A stretch of DNA of 64,000 bases, from positions 372,001 through 436,000 of the forward strand of contig NC_021678.1 of the NCBI RefSeq assembly GCF_000247815.1. The letters run 5' to 3'. This DNA comes from Ficedula albicollis. Lineage: Eukaryota > Chordata > Aves > Passeriformes > Muscicapidae. Position numbers and translations under genes: made by a program. Of the stretch, positions 1-13,774 are shown piece after piece (position 1 is the stretch's first letter; each line of letters begins with the position of its first letter). The notes under the pieces were generated by a model that worked only from the letters and a program-made list of their open reading frames with translations, ran no database searches and was not told where the DNA came from.

Positions 1-1634
1 TCAGTGCCTTTAAGCAGCACTGTTGCTCTGCACACTTATGAGGATTCGTCTCCCTTGCTTTGAAAATGGAAAACACTTTGTTTTTCCAGAGAGTTTGAGG
101 GTATTTTTCTCATTTCTGTATTACTGTGTAATTTTCCTTAATTGTGAGAGAAGGTACTGTCTGAAGAGTTCCCAGAAGCTATGGCTACCATTTCATTTCT
201 GTGTTGTCTTTCCTGTTGTGGGAGGTTTTAAAGGGCATTTGTTGTAAGGGAGGGGGAAAAAAAAGAAGGAAAACTGATCTTACTTGAGGGAGGGTCTTGC
301 TGTGAACATTCAAGAAAGTAAATTATTTTCTGTTCAAGAATCTCATCAGGTCTTAGTTGACATTATAGCTAGACACAGGTCACACTAAGGGAGCCTAGTC
401 ATGCTCCTCTTTGAAAAAATCAAAGTTGCAACACCTGACATTAGTAAGGTGCACTACAGATTATTTTTCAATAAAAATAGCTGTATTTTCTCTCAAGGTG
501 ACCAGGTGTGTAGCTGATTCCTTTTTCTATCTTCTGTAGATGTATCGTATTACAGTGTTGTAATTGTTGAAAATTAGGCTTAATACTTCTTCCTTCCTTA
601 AAATATGCCCACAGTCAGAGTTTTCAACCTGTAGCTTATACATAAGTCTAATGTGTGATTATTTAAGAGAAAATTTGGTGCCTAAAGGCACAAAATTTTG
701 GAATATGCCTTAAGGTATGGAACTGCATCTGGATTTCCACAAAGTTCAAATGAGGTCTCTCCATTGAGAGCTTTTACAAGAACAAAAAAGTCAAAGGAAA
801 CAAAGAAAATGTGCCTTGAAGTCTGATAAAACAACAAAAAAGAAGGACTAAATAGTTTAATTTTCACTGGGGACAGAGATCACTGGCATGTCCTGGGGAG
901 ATGTCATCACCTACCCAGGGTCTCAGGCAAGTGAATCAGGAATGAGGAGGTATTTGCTTCGTTCTGGCAGTATTGGTGGTACTAAGTGGCTGTGAAGAGG
1001 TGTAGTGGGATCTCGAAGTAACAAGTGACAAGGGATCAAATGGTGAACGAAGCTCAGTGCTGGAATGGAAACGTGTGCTGGGGAAGCCAGCCCTGATCTG
1101 TGCATGCAGCACCCAGGGCACTGAAGTGGTGGTGGGGGCTTGCAGGCAGTGGGGGATCATTGTGTGCCTGCATCACTCACAGCTCCCAGCTCTGCCACCT
1201 CTCCCCTCCAGAAAGACAGAGGAGCCCAGCAAAGCTTACTGCATTTTTGAAGCTGTTCCATGCAAGGAATGACACAGTAGACAAGTCTTCATCTTGGAGG
1301 AGAGAAAACTGAAGTGGTATGAAATAGAGAGCCTGTAAAATATTAAGTAGGAAATAGACAGTGAGAAGGGAAGGATTAGTAAATGTTTTTCCGAGTGGGC
1401 ATAATACTGGGAATTGGGTTTTAAAACAGAAACAGTCTTTGTTTCCCAGACCCTTTATTAAATTGTGTGACTTGCTGCTCAAACAATGCTGTAGATACAA
1501 GAGCTATAGCTGGGATTAAATACAATATTATAAAGGCAGGTTCATGAAAGGGAATCTGAAAGGGGCTGTAAAATATGAAGATACCACATCTGGCTCAGGT
1601 AGTTTGAAGGGTTTGCTAAAGGAAAGATGAAATA
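1..1634. other. Unique non-coding sequence
   Basis: I see no gene, RNA or known mobile element here. Open frames are short (under about 110 codons) and overlap one another on both strands around 0.9-1.5 kb, as expected for chance frames. The stretch is AT-leaning apart from a more GC-rich patch near 1.05-1.25 kb. It is probably intergenic or intronic. Confidence 0.6.
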
Positions 1635-2313
1635 GCCTTGCAGTGGTTTTATATTCTTCTCCTAAAGCAGTCTGGTGAGCTCTGGAAGGGCAGGAGCTGC
1701 ACTGGAAATATCCTTGCAGTGATTTTATATTCTTCTCCTAAAGCAGTCTGGTGAGCTCTGGAAGGGCAGGAGCTGCACTGGAAATATCCTTGCAGTGATT
1801 TTATATTCTTCTCCTAAAGCAGTCTGGTGAGCTCTGGAAGGGCAGGAGCTGCACTGGAAATATCCTTGCAGTGATTTTATATTCTTCTCCTAAAGCAGTC
1901 TGGTGAGCTCTGGAAGGGCAGGAGCTGCACTGGAAATATCCTTGCAGTGATTTTATATTCTTCTCCTAAAGCAGTCTGGTGAGCTCTGGAAGGGCAGGAG
2001 CTGCACTGGAAATATCCTTGCAGTGATTTTATATTCTTCTCCTAAAGCAGTCTGGTGAGCTCTGGAAGGGCAGGAGCTGCACTGGAAATATCCTTGCAGT
2101 GATTTTATATTCTTCTCCTAAAGCAGTCTGGTGAGCTCTGGAAGGGCAGGAGCTGCACTGGAAATATCCTTGCAGTGATTTTATATTCTTCTCCTAAAGC
2201 AGTCTGGTGAGCTCTGGAAGGGCAGGAGCTGCACTGGAAATATCCTTGCAGTGATTTTATATTCTTCTCCTAAAGCAGTCTGGTGAGCTCTGGAAGGGCA
2301 GGAGCTGCACTGG
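1635..2313. repeat. 76-bp minisatellite, about 9 copies
   Basis: A 76-bp unit is repeated head to tail. The landmark CCTTGCAGTG recurs at 1636 (as CCTTGCAGTGG), 1712, 1788 and so on, always 76 bp apart, up to about 2244. Each unit joins an AT-rich half (TTTTATATTCTTCTCC) to a GC-rich half (GGAAGGGCAGGAGCTGCACTGG). The first copy differs slightly at its start (AGCCTTGCAGTGG). The last copy ends at the GCACTGG motif and runs into GC-rich flanking DNA. The internal copies look identical, which points to recent expansion or homogenisation. The unit is not a multiple of three and carries stops, so it is not coding. Confidence 0.95.
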
Positions 2314-5300
2314 GCAGCTGCACATGTGGCTGAGCAGCTGCTGCCCTCCCAGGCCTGTGCTGCCCCAGCAGAGACCTTGCTGCTGCAGAGGAAATGAGAG
2401 CATGACTCTTGTGCACAGGTCACCCTGCAGCTGAGTGGGATGCTGCAGCAGCTTGTGCTCTGCCCGTGCTGCTTCCTGTCCCCAGCACTCGGGCGGGTGG
2501 CAGTGCTCTGAGCTCAGGACGGAGCTGCTGCTGTCCTGGGAGCAGAGAGGGATGCAAGGGGACGTGTTTCCTGGCCCTGCTAGCGAGCAGATGGATGGGC
2601 TGCTGCCTCTCGTGCTAATTGCACCACTTCAGTCACCGTGGCTGCGTTCCCAAGCATTAATCCATGGGCCCAGGGCTGCAGCTCCCAAAGATGCTTTGCC
2701 ATGGCCAGTGCTGCAGGCAGTGTGGCTGCTGAGGTGCTGAGAGGATTTTCTGTCTGTACAGACCTTCCTTTTGGACATCCAACAGCCTCCAAGAGTCCAG
2801 CTGGAGCCCAGCTCATCCTAATCATCTTGCAGGTGTCCTGCCCAGATGGAGATGGCATGGAAGTGCTTTTGAAGCACCCCTCCCTGTCTAAATGCCATCA
2901 TTTCTGTCTCCTCAATGCTGTGCTGCTGCAGCTGGGCTCTAGCCAGCACAGCCAGCCAGAGGAGCCTTGCAAAAGCCAGCAGAGAGCAGACTCTGTCATG
3001 AGCAGAGAACAAAGACCTGAGCTTTGAGCAAATGTTCCCTGCTTGTCTGGAAGTCTGCTCTCTGCCCCTCCCACCCAAAGTGGAAACTAATATTCCAATT
3101 TTGCAGCAGAACTTCCAAAGGATAAGTGATTAATCTGTTGGCCACGTATTGCCACTTATCAGAGCAGAACTACTGGACACTGATCTGTCTTGGAAGGACT
3201 GTAAAGAATTCTGTCACACTGTATGCAAAAACACCTTCACTCAAATACAATAAGAGCTTAGTTGGTAGGCAAGGGGCCTAGTTTGGCAATTTTTCCAAAA
3301 CTATTTTTAGCACAAAAAATACCATCCAGCCTTCTGGAACTTTTTGTTTAGGGTTAAACCTTTTCAGGAGTTTTCAGGAGACAATGCCTCTGACATGGAA
3401 TTAAAGGGTAATATCAGAGTTGGATGTGGATGATCTTTCCCTGTGCTTCTTAAGGATAGAGAGCTAGCTGGCATGACAACATCCTCAAAAAAAAAAGCCA
3501 AGGCCTGAAATCCATCATCTTAATCAGTCAGAAAAATGCCCTTAGTCCTTGTGTCCCCAACTGCCCATGCTGCTGTGCATTTGCTCTTGGCTGCTGTGGC
3601 TTTTGCTGAGACACTGGAACGTGTGACAGAGCTGTGTGTTAACGGAGAGGAGAGAGGGCAATTTCCCTGCTGATGCACGAGTGCCAGTGCACTGTAGGGC
3701 TGCCCTAGCAGCCTCTCCTGCTCTGGGATAAAATTGCACTGGGAGGGCATGGCACACCTGCAGAATGGAGAGATGGAGATGCTAGAGTGTGAGCGGCTGC
3801 CACCTTCACCCTGTGAGCTGCTCAGGCTCCACAGCTCTGGGGATGCTGCATTTGTATGCACACCTTCATCTCTTCACTTCTGGAGGGAGACTCTTTGGCA
3901 ACCTGTTCTCTCTTTTCAGGACAGGGAAAATGCTCTAGGAATTGTTTTGCTGCTCATGTTAAGTAGCAGTTATACTGAATTCCAATAGAGAATGCAATCA
4001 TCAGCCTGCTTTTAAAATTCTGGTTCTACCTTGTACTGAGCATGGCTGTTATAGTATCCTTTCTTCCTGCTCTCACACACAGCAGGAGCTTTTTACAGTC
4101 CATTTCACAGCAGCATCCTGGAGAAAGCTGACCCCCTGACCTTGTTTCAACTGTGCTCTTCTGTAATCCTCTGCTCGTTTTGCTGGCAGATGAAATGAGC
4201 AGCAAGCTACACACAGGGCACACGTGCTTCAGGGAAGGATTGGGCCATATCCGTGCACTGTCCTGGCAGCCTCAGCTGAGAGCTGCACAGTGACAGGACC
4301 ATTTCAGAGCTGTTTGTTTTATACAGCCCCAGAAGGTACTGCAGCCAGAGGAACCTGCTGAGGAACGAGAACAGGAGAGCCCCTGGTGTGAACAGCTTGG
4401 ACACTGTGCCTGGTGTCAGGTGCAGAGGGAGCTGTGCAAACACCACCCTTGGCAAGAAATGCGTTTGTGGCACTCCTCAGTCAATAAATTCCTCTAATAC
4501 AAACGTGAGCTCGCTCCTGATTGCAGAGAGATGAATGAAGGGTTTCAGGGAAGTGGGCTCATGGACTTGCAGCTTGCAGGATCACAATGACCTTATGCTG
4601 GAAGTTTCCTTCTCTGGGGCCACAAGAGGAAAGGTGGATACTCCAGGGAACAGCTGGATTTTGGTTCACACACACAGGTAGTGATGAACACAAACATGGA
4701 AGCTGCATTGTGGTTACACCAGGGTCTGACTTTTCTGTGCTTGATGCTCTAAATGTGTTTAGAAAGATCTTTCTCTTTCCCCAGTCTTGAGAAAAAGTCT
4801 ATTAGTAAGTGTGCTACTCCTCACTGCTTTTTTTTTTCCTTTTTCCCTCTTTTCTATTTTGTAATCTTCAGTGCTATATGATTTGGTTTCCTGCCCAGAC
4901 AGAAAAATTAGAGTTTCCGTCTAGACAGGAGGTCTTTACTCTTTGTGAAGACAGGTTTTTAAACCAGAGCGTTAGAACAGCATCCATCAATGTTATTTGC
5001 ACCACACACCCAGCCTAGGTAGAACCAAAACTGCTGCTCCTTACCTGTCACTGAGGAGCAGAGTGAAATACAGTCCCTCCCCGTGGGTCTGATTAAAGCA
5101 TTGTGCAGAGCAGTGCTGCAGAATGCTGCTGCCACCGTGCACACCCTTGTCCTGGCTCCTGACTCAAGCTCTCCCCAGCGTACCTGAGCTGGGAACTGCT
5201 GCCTGGATGTGTGGAAAACCTTGGGAGACAGGGAATGCCATTCTGGCTGAGCACTCTCCTGGTCAATCCTGCAGTACCTAAAGCACAGCCATTGCAAGGT

Positions 5301-7685
5301 GGTGTTTGGTTTGTAGGAGAGGCCCATCATTCTGGAACAGCTGCTGTGTAGGGATGATTTTGTTTCAAGGAAGCCAGGTGAGATGAATGGTAGAGCCAGA
5401 TGAGTCTCTCCGTTGGATTTTTAGTGCTGAATTTTTTGTTTATTTGAAAATGAACAAACTGCTCTTAATTATTGTTTCTTTAATGGCTCAGTGATGATGT
5501 ACAGCGTATCAAAGCAGCTGTTGTGAAGGCTCTGATGTATAATAGCACAAGAAGGCAGGATGGCAAACAAAGCTGTTAGCTTTCAATAGCATGGAAATTA
5601 TGGGAAAGATAAGGGGAAAGAAGTTGAGAAGGGTGCTGGGAAACACTGATTTGCAGCATCATTGTTACGAACAAAAGCTTTATTTTTAGAGGAAAAATAC
5701 TGAGGAGCTAGAGGAACTGAATATCTAAAGACTTCTCTTAAAGAGAAGATAAGTACTATCAGAAGGGAAGAGTAGCAGAGTTGAGTGAATGGGAAAAGCC
5801 AGGTTGCAATTTGCTGATGGTTGCTTGGAGGGTTCAGGTACCCACTGATAAACTAGAGAAGATTTCTGCTTTTACTCTTTTTGTGTGGCTGTGTGCTGGA
5901 GGCAGGCCCGAGGGTTAACTCCTTCAGCACAGACCAGCACCTGCTGTGGGTGTGACCCAGCTCAGCAGAATGTCACTGCTTCCAAGGAAATGGTGCAGGT
6001 CTGCAGCTCAGCCTTTTCTCTGCATATTCTTGTCAGATGAATGCTGTGTGCTTTAACAACAGGCTTGGAAAGATAAGTTCAGGAAAACACACCAGGATAT
6101 TAATGCCCTTGTAAGAATGATTTGTATTCTGCACCTCGGAGAGGTTTGGGAGGAAAATGCAGCAAGTGACAAAAATGAAGTTATTACTGTATTATTAAAA
6201 AAAAACAACCAACAGGCTCCACAAAACCTGGAGCTAGATTCCTACCAAAAATCAGAGATGTTGTGGAGCTTGATATGAAGCTCTGAAAATTATTATGCAA
6301 ACATAAGTGTAAATCTTGTATTGGGTGACAGTTTAGTCAATGACAGGTGAAAAATCAAAATGAAAGCACTGTGGAAATCTCAGTGAGGCAAAATCATAAT
6401 AATACACATTTATCTAGCACTTAACATTTCCAGAGTGCATGGCCATTAAATCATGAAGAGGATTGCATGGACAGAAAGGCCATGCCATGTTCCTAGAGCC
6501 TCTGTAGCTATTGAACAAGTCCACATTAGACTGGAGAGCTGTGACTAAGGAATTAGAGGTAGCTTCAAAAAAAGTAAGAGAATGAGTGCTTTCCATCTAG
6601 CTTTAATAAAACATAACACAGAAGTTAAGTTGAGCAGCCCCTGGAAAATAAAGTAGCTGGTGTTTGAGACTGCAGTGGAATGTTTTAAGAGAATAAACTG
6701 GCAAACAACAGATTATGTCTTACTGAAGAAAAATTACCTATTCTATTGAAAATTGTTTTAAAGGCATTGAAGGAGCTCCAGCGGTGAAAAACCTCCAGCA
6801 TGCTGAGATGGCCAGTGTGTGTTTGCTCACCAGCCCCTTGCTGCCAGCCCCTGTCCCAGCCAGGGACTGGGCAAGGCTTGGCTCCTTAGCATCCCTGGAA
6901 GCTGCTGAGAAAGGCCACTGGGTACAGCCTGTACTGGGCCTCATGAACCCAGGGGCAGACTTGGCTGGAGAAAAGAAAATCCTGAACTAAATGTTGAAAA
7001 TCTGTCAAGTAGAGACGTGACCGATCTCCCCGGGGCTAATCCTGTGTATGAAGTGAAATTCATGCCTAGAGGGTTCCCTGAGTCCTGAACCTAGAAGGTT
7101 TCCTTCCCTCTCAAAATGGAGAAGCAAATCAGGGTAAAATGCCACTGGCATCTCTTGGCTGTGAGTGACTTTCTGCCCTTTGCTGGGTGGCTTCACTGTG
7201 GCAGTGGGGCTTTGGGAAAGGGGCTGAGCTCCCCAGGGAACTTGTACATTTGCAGTCTCAGACAAACTGGGTTGTGTAGCTGCCATATGTGAGGGCTTTT
7301 CATAATTGCCATCTGTGGGATGAACGGCAGGCCAGGCTAAAATGTGCACAGTTGCAGATATTAGAAAATATGGCTATTATAAAAACTTGTAAGAACTTTA
7401 TGCAAATGCTCCATCTACAGTGGAAGGGCCAGATTCTAATACCACGCATGATGCACAGTAACAGATTTTTCCTAGGTATGCTGGGATGCCCACACTGTGC
7501 CTGAGATTAGAATGTGTTCCAAAAATGGATTATTGGGCTATGAAAGAGCCAGTGATGAGGAAAATCAGATTTTACTGAGCTTTTCTTTTTTTCTTCACCC
7601 TTAGTATGTGAGAATTGGCTTTCAGCATAGTTCTTGCTCTTTGTAATTCATTAGGAAAATTGGCAATAAAATAACGACCAAATGT
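2314..7685. other. Non-coding sequence, GC-rich at its left edge
   Basis: Directly after the 76-bp array, about 2.31-2.75 kb is clearly GC-rich, with many CTGCTG and CAGCAG words. Several short open frames overlap there on both strands (for example a 129-codon frame at 2638-3027). None has a recognisable domain and I do not call a gene. The rest, to 7.69 kb, is AT-leaning unique sequence with short homopolymer runs such as the T-rich stretch near 4.83-4.86 kb. No RNA gene or mobile element was recognised. Confidence 0.55.
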
Positions 7686-7806
7686 GAAAAGTAGTTTTCC
7701 TCCATAAGAAATTCACACCATGGATTTAGGACAGAGCAGTGATCTCGAAAAGTAGTTTTCCTCCATAAGAAATTCACATTATGGATTTAGGACAGAGCAG
7801 TGATCT
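7686..7806. repeat. Two-copy tandem duplication, 61-bp unit
   Basis: The block beginning GAAAAGTAGTTTTCCTCC occurs at 7686 and again at 7747, giving a 61-bp head-to-tail duplication. The copies differ at two neighbouring bases (TTCACACCATGG against TTCACATTATGG) and at the edges. That small divergence argues that it is real and not recent, unlike the perfect duplications further right. Confidence 0.95.
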
Positions 7807-10800
7807 CTCTGCACCCAGGTGCTCAGAGCAGATTCTGGCTGCAGGAAGCATCACCTGAAGCAAGCTGCAGTGGCTGCACTCCCAGGGGATCCCTCTGAGG
7901 TGCTTCAGCAGGCACTGGTGGCACTGAGGCTGGGGTGGTGGGCAGTCAATTTTCTCTGCAAATCCCACTATCAGTTTATCTTCATTTGTTTAAATCCCTG
8001 CATCTGGGATCTCTATTTCCCCCCCTATGCAGATATTGTCTTATTTCTTGTCTCTTTGGGGAGGAGGTAAATGAGATTTGGGTACAAGCCATAATTATTC
8101 TGGGAGAATGGGTATGAATGTCCCTGAGGTGATTGTGGATCATTACTGAACAGCAGTTTTGCTGTATCCAGGCTGAACAATATTTCCTTCAGTACACAGG
8201 ATTCTTGCAAAGCAGGGGCTGCCTGTGCAGACCAACTGCAATGGCACATCCAGGGGTTTTAGCAGAAAACCAAATCTGGTCCCTGCAAATGTTTTCCTAA
8301 TCTAAAAAACATCTAAACGTTTCTCAGTCGTCCTTGAGAGCAACACCTCTGTGTTAGTGATGCTCCTCAGATCACCTGAGAGATGCTATAAATCTTTATA
8401 ACTTGCAAGAGAAGCAATCAGATTTTAATGGCAAAATGTTTCTGTCTTTCGGAAAGTGTGATAAATATGCCACTGTGAAGGGGCAGAGAACTTTTGCAGG
8501 AAATATTCATTAAAGTTGACTGTGAATATTCAAGTGTACACCTGAAAGCTGACATAGTTATTGTATTTTAAATAAATAGTTGCTTTTCAAATATACACTG
8601 GAACTGGGAGTGGGACCACAGTGCTTCTCTAAAACATGCCCCTGGGACAGGCACAGAAATCCTGTGGCATGGGATCGTGGAAAACTGGAGAAAGTGTCAG
8701 GCTGCATTTATTTTGGTTTTTCCTTCCATGCAGCCCGTATGAGCGAGGGGAAGGAGTGAGTGCCCCAGCATCCTGCTCCAGCTGTGGATTTCTGACTCCC
8801 AAAGGCCTCCCTGGGACCTGAGGCAGCAGCAACTGCTAAAAGCACTAGTTAGAGCTGTAATTAAAGGACAAGGACCAGCCCAGTCTGCCTTGCAGGGAGA
8901 CTAACATTTGTAACGGGAGCAGAGCCCGAGTGCACCATCAGGGGTAGAAACTCGGGGTCCTTTGACATTGTTTAGGGCAGGTGGCTGCTTCTCAACAGCT
9001 CCCAGGCCCTTGAACAAAGTTTTAAGGGAAGGAAGGTACTTCAGGAGCTGGTACCCCTTGAGATGTGAGCAATGCCTTGCAAGAGGTGCAGCTCCTAGAA
9101 AATTGCAGTGCCTGGATTTGAGTGTAATTCTTGGAGGAGGAGCAAATTGCAGTTTTTAATTGGATGGTAGACAATTCACTGACAAATTCAGGTGTGAAAA
9201 AGTAGCAGTCTGGAGGAGAAAAAAATAAATGAGAATGTGTTCTGCGTAAGTCCTGGCTAAAGGGAGTCCATTGCTGCAGACTGGGAGCCTGCTGCTTCAG
9301 GAACTAAGAAGAGGTATTTCTTAGCCTAAAAATACTGTGTTGAACATCAGGAAGTCAAGTTATATCAGCTTAATATTAAATTAATGTTCATCCATTTACA
9401 TCATTATCTCATACCATAAACTGTGCAGCTGTTCATGAAATCTGCGTCCAATCTATAGTTTGTGACATAACTTGACAGACGCTTCACCAGAACCCCCACC
9501 ATGCCCAATCTTGTAGTCATCAATTCAGCCTTTTTACATGTGCTTGCTAATAAGGGTAACTCTTCCTCTGTGTGTGTGTTCCAGTAGTGCCTGCATGTTC
9601 TGAGAGTCACCCACATTTAACACTCCTCTGTGATCTTTGGGCATGTGGGGAGCACTGAAAATGCACTTGCCACTTGTACATGTCATGGTCAAGCTTAATC
9701 TTTCAGGATGGAGAGAAGCTGAGCCTGTAAAATTAAAATAGTGCAAAAATTGTTCCTTGCTCTGCAAAACTGTCCAGATTCTGCAGAAATGATGTTTACT
9801 GCTCTAGAGAGGACTGTTTCAGCCAGGTCACTGGGGTGTTGAGGTTGTTCTGTGGCATGAAGATGACCACAGTCCTAGAATTAGTAACACTCCTCCTTGG
9901 CCTCCTGTGTGCCTCAGATTTTCCCAGCTCATATGTGCACTGTTCCTGTAAAATGCAAAGGTTGTCCTTCTGGTAGATTATTGAATGCAGTTCCTGATAA
10001 TGGAATTAATAGCTCTTGGCTGAGAACTGCAGAGAAACCGACTGATGAAGGTGTGCAAAATCTTCTAAAAGCCATTAGACATGACTGGAGTCTGCACAGC
10101 TGGTTCCATTCTGGGAACAGTCCCTTTGATTGCTTAAATGGAGGTTGGATCTATTCAGGTATGACATGTGAATATGCTTCTCCTTAGGGTGCCAGACCCA
10201 GCAGGTTGACAGTGATATTTCTCTTTGGCTGGAGGTTGATCACTCCAAAGGTTATACTTAGGGATATTTGCAATTCTTGCTTGCTGACAGTGAATCATGG
10301 CTGAAAACTGCCTGCTGTTTTCACCTCTCCAAGAGTCCCAGGGAAACAGGAGAGCAACATTCCTGTGGAGGAGATGTTTCTCCCCACACCATGAATTAAC
10401 TTCTGCACTTAGAAATGAGTTCAGAGTTCATGAGTATCTGGAGCTCCTCACTTTCCAAAACCTTTGTTTCCCTTTGCCTTTGGCTCCATTTAGAGTAGAA
10501 GAGTGGAATGGAAATTTTTGGGATTATACTTCCTTTTTCTCCCTGATCTGTCTTAATTGTGTAGGAATTGAGACAGATTTTCTTCTTTCTGTCCTTAGAA
10601 TGGGATCAGCAGCAATATAACTGATAAAGTGATGGCATTGGCTCTGGCTCTGGAGTAAGGACAACTCTTAGGAGAAGAAATGGTCATTTATTCAGGGATA
10701 AGCCAGTACTAGCTGCAGTGATGTATTTTTCTGCACAGGTAAACTGTGAAGGTTTGTTAAGCAAAGAATATTGAGTGGTAGCCACTGTAAGTCATTGCTT

Positions 10801-13312
10801 TAACTTCAATTACTGTCTAGGCAGCTGGTTTGCTGAATTCTTTTGAATGGCACTAGTTTGTTCACTTAATTCTGAATTCCAAAAGAATCACATTTAAATT
10901 TAATGTGTCTCAGGTTCAGTTGATCTGGGAAATAAAGCATCTGAGAGGGTGTAAGAAAATCTAGCTGATGTTTTAATGGAAGGGTGCCAGAGAGGCAGTA
11001 ATGAAATAATTCAAGTTATGTATGGATTTGCATACTTCACCCTTTTTTCCCCTCCTTTTCTCAGGGAGGCAAAAAGAGAGAGAACAGAGTAGTGCTCCTA
11101 CTCTGTAATATTCATGAATGATGAGGATCACTTTATTTTTCTTTCTTTGTGGGTTCACAGGCTCACCTCATGCACAGTTCTTTGTGCTCTTTGTTCACTG
11201 TCTCTTAAGCCTGTTTCACAGCCACATTCCTTCTGGGACAGTATTAACTATTAGTGATTATATCTCTGGTATCATCCTCTGCTTGTATGTGAAGGTCTCT
11301 GCCATCATCTCATCACTGCCAATAATTTGGGAGCAGTTTTGGATATCTTATGAGTGACTTGGGGGTACTTCATCCAGCTGAATGTCATATTTATGCAAAA
11401 TAACAGAATTTCAGGGTAACTGGCAGTAACTGTCTACAAATGCATCAGATAGTGTCCTAAAAAAGGGAATCTTTCCCTAATTCAGACAACTGAATCTTTA
11501 ATGTTTGTTTCTTCTAAGTTAATAAGTGGGATTGCAGTGGGCAATTTTTAACTTTCTTACTCCATGGGGTAAAACTTACAGAGCAAACAGCAAATCTGAG
11601 AAGAATATTTATAAACTTCCATAGGTAAAAAAGATCTTTCATATATAAAATGCCTCATGTTTTTATAAAATGAAATACTATTTGAAAAAGTAGTAATTTT
11701 TAAAATCGAGTGTGAAGCAACCTTCTCAACATGGAGCCAGGCTGAGGAAGGGCTGGTGCGTGTCACACAGCTGGCAGGGCTGCAGGGCTGTGCTCTGGGC
11801 CCTCTGAGCTGCTGACAGGCTGGTGCTCATTTGAAATGCAGCTTTAGAAAAGCTTAGCTCAGAAACACTGAGCTGTCAGTAACCCTGAGCTGTCAGCAGC
11901 TGAGCAACCTTTAAACAAACGAACTGCAAAGGTATGATATGGTCTGAAATCAAACCTGTCCCTGTAATTGTTCCTTCCTGCATCCATGTGGAAGGCAATT
12001 CTTATTCAGGGGATCCATTTTGCCCCTGCCTGGATATGTAATTTTATTTTAAATGTGTTCCAGGCCTTTTTTAGTAGCTGGCCCAAGTCCCACAGGTTAC
12101 ACCAAGCTTCTGAAAATGATGCCAGGGAAACTTTGGCCCTTGCAGACAGTATATTCTGGTGATCATTGAAGAGAAATTCATTTGAATAAGGTAATTAAAA
12201 CCAAGCTGATCTTGATAATTAACAAATATATATTTTTCTGGATGAAACTGAAATTTTTTAGCTCTACATGGCTCTAAAATGAATCATGATGTCTTGCATA
12301 AAATGAAAAGCAGTAAACAATTATAGTAAAGTTTTACTGGAGGATAAAATCATCTAACAGGTAGGTACAGCAACACTTGAAAAATTGATGACTTGTGTAT
12401 AAATAAAAATGGTATTCCCTCCTCCCAGTAGTGCTTTCCATTAAGTAACAAATGAAACCCCAGGATTTCCCTCCTCACAGTGTCAGGAAGGCCATTAGAG
12501 AGGCTGCTCCTTGGTGTCACCCCTCCTGTTCTTCCTTTTCCTCCTGTGTTTGTGGCACTGCCAGCTGACAGCTCCCTTCAAAACCATCCCTCCTCTTCAG
12601 CTTTGCCTCTGAACAAGGAGTCCATTGAAGTCTGAGTGAAATACGAGGTTTGAGCTGGATTGTGCAGCTGGTATGAAAGCTGTGACTTTATGGTGGGCTT
12701 TACAAAGCACACCTCCATAACTCACCACAGGTCCTCATTGCTCTGCATTCTGGGTATATGTGTTCTGTAAATCACTTCACCTTTTATAGTCTCTGCACAT
12801 CCCAAAATAAATCAAAACCTAAACTTCAAGTGTAGAAGTTATTTATTCTTGAAAAATCCAATTAATATTGATAATGTTAGCCACTTGGTGCTTCCTCCTT
12901 TTTTTCCTAGCACTTACTGTTACACTGCCATCCTCCTTAGTCTGTTCTTTCAGCTTAATATTTCTGTGCTGTTACTAAAAAGAAGAGTCTGCTTTCAGAT
13001 GTTTTCTATGGCAGCACCTATGCTCAGAATCCAGAGGAAAACACAAAGTATTGTAGGTAGTATAACTACTGCTTACTGAGAGTATTTTAAGTTCCACACA
13101 GTGAAAAAAGCTTTATTTCTTCACACACTCGAGGCACCACAGGTGCTTTGCCATACACAGCTTCTGGCTGGAGAGCTCTGGGTGTGTGTTTTCATTTTTC
13201 AGTGTCAGATGGAAAAAGGTACCCAGCTGAGGCTTTGCAGTGTTTGCAGGCCAGGTGAGGACCTTGTTTGCAGCACTGTTCTTGTGCTCAGCAGGCAAGG
13301 GAAGGGGCTGCA
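7807..13312. other. Unique non-coding sequence
   Basis: This is AT-leaning sequence with no recognisable gene, RNA or mobile element. The longest open frame is 107 codons (10297-10620), has no identifiable domain, and is within chance expectation. A small local repeat of the words CTGAGCTGTCAG occurs near 11.86-11.90 kb. The stretch is probably intergenic or intronic. Confidence 0.55.
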
Positions 13313-13774
13313 CTGCTGCTGTGCCCAGGGCTGCTCTGCTGTGCAGTGCTGCTCTGCTGTGCTGCTGTGAATTGCTGCTCTGCTGTGCTGTACCCAGTGC
13401 AGCTCTGCACTGCTGCTGTGCAGTGCTGCTCTGCTCTGCATTGCTGCTCTGCAGTCCTGCTCTGCTGTGCAGTGCTGCTGTGCTGTGCAGTACTGCTGTG
13501 CTGTGCAGTGCTGCTGTGTTGTGCTGCTGTGAATTGCTGCTCTGCTGTGCTGCTCTGCTCTGCTCTGCAGTGCTGTGCTGTTCTGCATTGCTGCTGTGCA
13601 TTGCAGCTCTGCATTGCTGCTCTGCAGTCCTGCTCTGCTGTGCAGTGCTGCTGTGCTGTGCTGTGCTGCTGTGTTGTGCTGCTGTGAATTGCTGCTCTGC
13701 TGTGCTGTACCCAGTGCAGCTCTGCACTGCTGCTGTGCAGTGCTGCTCTGCTCTGCATTGCTGCTCTGCAGTCC

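Noticed and set aside
1635..2313. CRISPR-like array of regular repeats
   Set aside because: The whole 76-bp unit repeats, with no unique spacers between constant repeats. The setting is vertebrate, so this is a minisatellite.
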